Assembly (NCBI GenBank): GCA_902489925.1 | Contig: CABUBX010000003.1 | Span: 1 to 64,000 of the forward strand | Source: an uncultured Lachnospiraceae bacterium | GTDB lineage: Bacteria; Bacillota; Clostridia; Lachnospirales; Lachnospiraceae | Direction: 5' to 3' | Length of the DNA stretch: 64,000 nucleotides | Part shown: positions 62,607 to 64,000 of the stretch, piece after piece | Layout: the number at the start of each line of letters is the position of its first letter | How positions within the stretch are numbered: the first letter of the stretch is position 1 | Position numbers and translations under genes: made by a program | Notes under the pieces: model-generated | Database searches by the model: none | What the model saw: only the letters and a program-made list of their open reading frames with translations | Told to the model about the DNA's origin: nothing

Positions 62607-63611
62607 TTAATATTCAAGACGTCTGTAGTAACGTCTGATATCCAATGTATGCTTTCTTACCTCTGCAAGGTTATTGTAAGCTCTTGTATAAATGTGCCAT
62701 AACATTACAGGTGATAACATCCAGCGGAATTCATCACTGATACCCGGATATTCGTAATTCTTTGTATCAAATACAAACAGCTGATTTGTATGCTTCTTTG
62801 CAAAGTTAATGACACGCTCATCCAAAGGTCTTGTAGGACCTTCGCCCATGCCGACTGCTACAAGCACATTCTTTTCAACAAGCTCGATTGTGCCGTGGAA
62901 AAATTCTGCAGAGTTAATAGATTTTGTTCTGAGCCACTGACACTCTTCAAGAACACACATTGCCATTGAGTATGTAGGACCCCATGTCATGCCTGAACCT
63001 GCCCAAATCTGGTACTCTTTATCTTTTTCTTCAAACATTGCTGCATACTCTTTGCCGTAATCATCAGCAGCTTTTCCTACAGATACTAATACGTTGCCAA
63101 GATTTGCAAGCTCATCGGCAAATTTTGGATAACCGTCAAACTCGCCTCTGTTATACATAATCTTTCCAACGATAAACATTGAACATAAATCGTTCGGCTG
63201 TGCTTCGCCGTATGTTACAGAATATGTTGTCACTGCTGCTAAAGGAGAATTTTCCACGCCGCAAAGAGAGATTGTTGTTACGTTTCTTTCAGCAAGCCAT
63301 TTTGCAACAGCAACTGTCTCTTTTGTATCTCCTGATTTTGATGTAAGGATGGCAACTGTTCTGTCTGTAATCATCGGATTTCCTGTGCACATAAGCTCTG
63401 CAGGAATCTCTGTAAATACAGGAAGTTTTGACATTGATTTCATCATGTAGCAGTACGGCTCTAAAGCAGCCAGTGAACCGCCGGCAGATGTGAATAATAA
63501 ATTGTCGAACCCTTTTTCACAAACCTTATCTGCGATTTCCTCGAAGCTTGGACGTAATGCATAAAGTAAATCAGCATTTTTAATAATTTCCTGTTCATTA
63601 AATGCAACCAT
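62607..63611 (-). CDS. frlB: SIS-domain fructosamine-6-phosphate deglycase (FrlB position)
   Basis: A 334-residue protein with two SIS domains. TSAGGSLAALEPYC (about 40), AILTSKSGDTKETVAVAKWL (about 87), NSAEFFHGTIELVEKN (about 233) and the tail HTLDIRRYYRRLEY. First gene of the operon, exactly where frlB sits in B. subtilis. It is clearly related to the second deglycase at 57254-58267 but well diverged, notably in the first SIS domain (SAGGS versus CGGTY). GAGGAGG precedes the ATG at 63611. Confidence 0.88.
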   Translation of the reverse strand: MVAFNEQEIIKNADLLYALRPSFEEIADKVCEKGFDNLLFTSAGGSLAALEPYCYMMKSMSKLPVFTEIPAELMCTGNPMITDRTVAILTSKSGDTKETVAVAKWLAERNVTTISLCGVENSPLAAVTTYSVTYGEAQPNDLCSMFIVGKIMYNRGEFDGYPKFADELANLGNVLVSVGKAADDYGKEYAAMFEEKDKEYQIWAGSGMTWGPTYSMAMCVLEECQWLRTKSINSAEFFHGTIELVEKNVLVAVGMGEGPTRPLDERVINFAKKHTNQLFVFDTKNYEYPGISDEFRWMLSPVMLWHIYTRAYNNLAEVRKHTLDIRRYYRRLEY

Positions 63612-63633
63612 ATTTTTGACCTCCTCTTTTTAT

Positions 63634-63661
63634 TTGTGCGGAATGTCTTGTCTTCGCACAA
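63634..63661. promoter_or_regulatory. Inverted repeat in the frlB leader
   Basis: TTGTGCG and CGCACAA are perfect complements 14 bases apart, between the frl promoter and the frlB ribosome-binding site. It could be a repressor operator or an RNA stem. CTTGTCTT occurs twice just beside it (in and after the repeat). Confidence 0.45.
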
Positions 63662-63687
63662 CTTGTCTTGTGTTATCTTATGCTGTT

Positions 63688-63716
63688 ATTATATTTCATA
63701 TTTCCAATATAGTAAA
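63688..63716 (-). promoter_or_regulatory. Promoter of the fructosamine operon
   Basis: Minus-strand TTTACT (63716-63711) and TATAAT (63693-63688) separated by 17 bases, giving a leader of about 70 bases. Confidence 0.6.
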
Positions 63717-63798
63717 TTGACGAATTAAACAAAAATATAAATTAATAATTGTATGTTATGCACAATAACTTTATAGTGTTCTTTTTGCATTTCATCCA

Positions 63799-63827
63799 TA
63801 GACAAACTTACATCATCATTATATAAT
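63799..63827 (+). promoter_or_regulatory. Promoter of the divergent GntR gene
   Basis: TAGACA and TATAAT separated by 17 bases, about 74 bases before the regulator's ATG. Confidence 0.6.
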
Positions 63828-63900
63828 GTAGATAATAATTGCATTAGATAAGACTTACTCGGAGGATGTAATAATGATTTGAAAAGGGGAGGATGATTTT

Positions 63901-64000
63901 ATGTCATCAGCTATTAATCCAAACAGCGCTGTTCCGCTGTATAAACAAATTGCAAATGTAATTGCACAGGATATTAAAGACGGGAAATACAACTACGGAG
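63901..64000 (+). CDS. GntR family regulator (partial, continues past window)
   Basis: Only the first 33 residues are visible (AVPLYKQIANVIAQDIKDGK), the typical start of a HutC-type GntR winged helix. GGGGAGGATG precedes the ATG. Divergent from the fructosamine operon, it is the likely FrlR-type repressor, although B. subtilis frlR is the last gene after frlD rather than divergent with certainty here. The ligand domain is off the window. Confidence 0.85.
   Translation, partial: MSSAINPNSAVPLYKQIANVIAQDIKDGKYNYG

Overview
The window reads as chromosome of an anaerobic, fermentative, probably spore-forming gut Firmicute of the Lachnospiraceae type. The evidence is a butyryl-CoA:acetate CoA-transferase, an Etf/acyl-CoA dehydrogenase set, an [FeFe]-hydrogenase-like sensor, MecA, QueH, CwlD-like and SleL-like cell-wall enzymes, strong AGGAGG ribosome-binding sites, and mid-range GC with AT-rich promoters. 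Genus is inference. No rRNA, tRNA, CRISPR array, IS element or phage module was seen.

Layout. 1-3071: hydrogenase-like sensor (cut by the window edge) and a MATE exporter. 3151-12912: carbon and energy block on the minus strand. A GntR regulator lies upstream of a promoter carrying two identical TGGTACTACCA operators, followed by lactate permease, lactate racemase, FAD lactate dehydrogenase, acyl-CoA dehydrogenase, EtfB and EtfA, a strong terminator, then butyryl-CoA:acetate CoA-transferase. Together they describe lactate uptake, racemisation, oxidation through an Etf, and enoyl-CoA reduction towards butyrate. 13003-15927: a decayed FGGY sugar kinase, a NifX-like/SlyD-like fusion and a YitT membrane protein. 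15943-23684: complete F1Fo-ATP synthase operon (AtpZ/I-like genes, then a, c, b, a second b-type subunit, delta, alpha, gamma, beta, epsilon). The c subunit carries the Na+-binding residues, so this is probably a sodium-driven enzyme.

23777-30000: nucleotide salvage and tRNA modification (dCMP deaminase, Upp, RpiB, Sua5, QueH) plus two spore/cell-wall hydrolases. 30149-32495: MecA, a DUF1858 protein divergent from a 56-residue ferredoxin, and a MerR-type regulator. 32630-38719: response regulator, histidine kinase, alpha/beta hydrolase, and a second membrane protein that looks like a degenerate copy of the kinase. 38814-42797: dnaB, rplI and a GdpP-type c-di-AMP phosphodiesterase. 42817-47053: DJ-1 family protein, a relic of an ABC ATPase, CapA lipoprotein, PncB and an isochorismatase-family enzyme.

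47165-50669: thiSFGHE thiamine operon whose leader contains an intrinsic terminator but no recognisable TPP riboswitch. 50683-57162: mixed housekeeping and unknown genes (M19 dipeptidase, sirtuin, TPR protein, cyclophilin, small membrane proteins, DUF218, a tandem HAD fusion). 57201-64000: fructosamine (Amadori compound) operon in the order of Bacillus frlB-O-N-M-D, followed by a second FrlB-like deglycase with its own promoter, and a divergent GntR regulator cut by the window end.

No gene-free stretch exceeds about 300 bases. The longest (11942-12237, 47054-47327 and 63612-63900) hold the promoters and operators listed.
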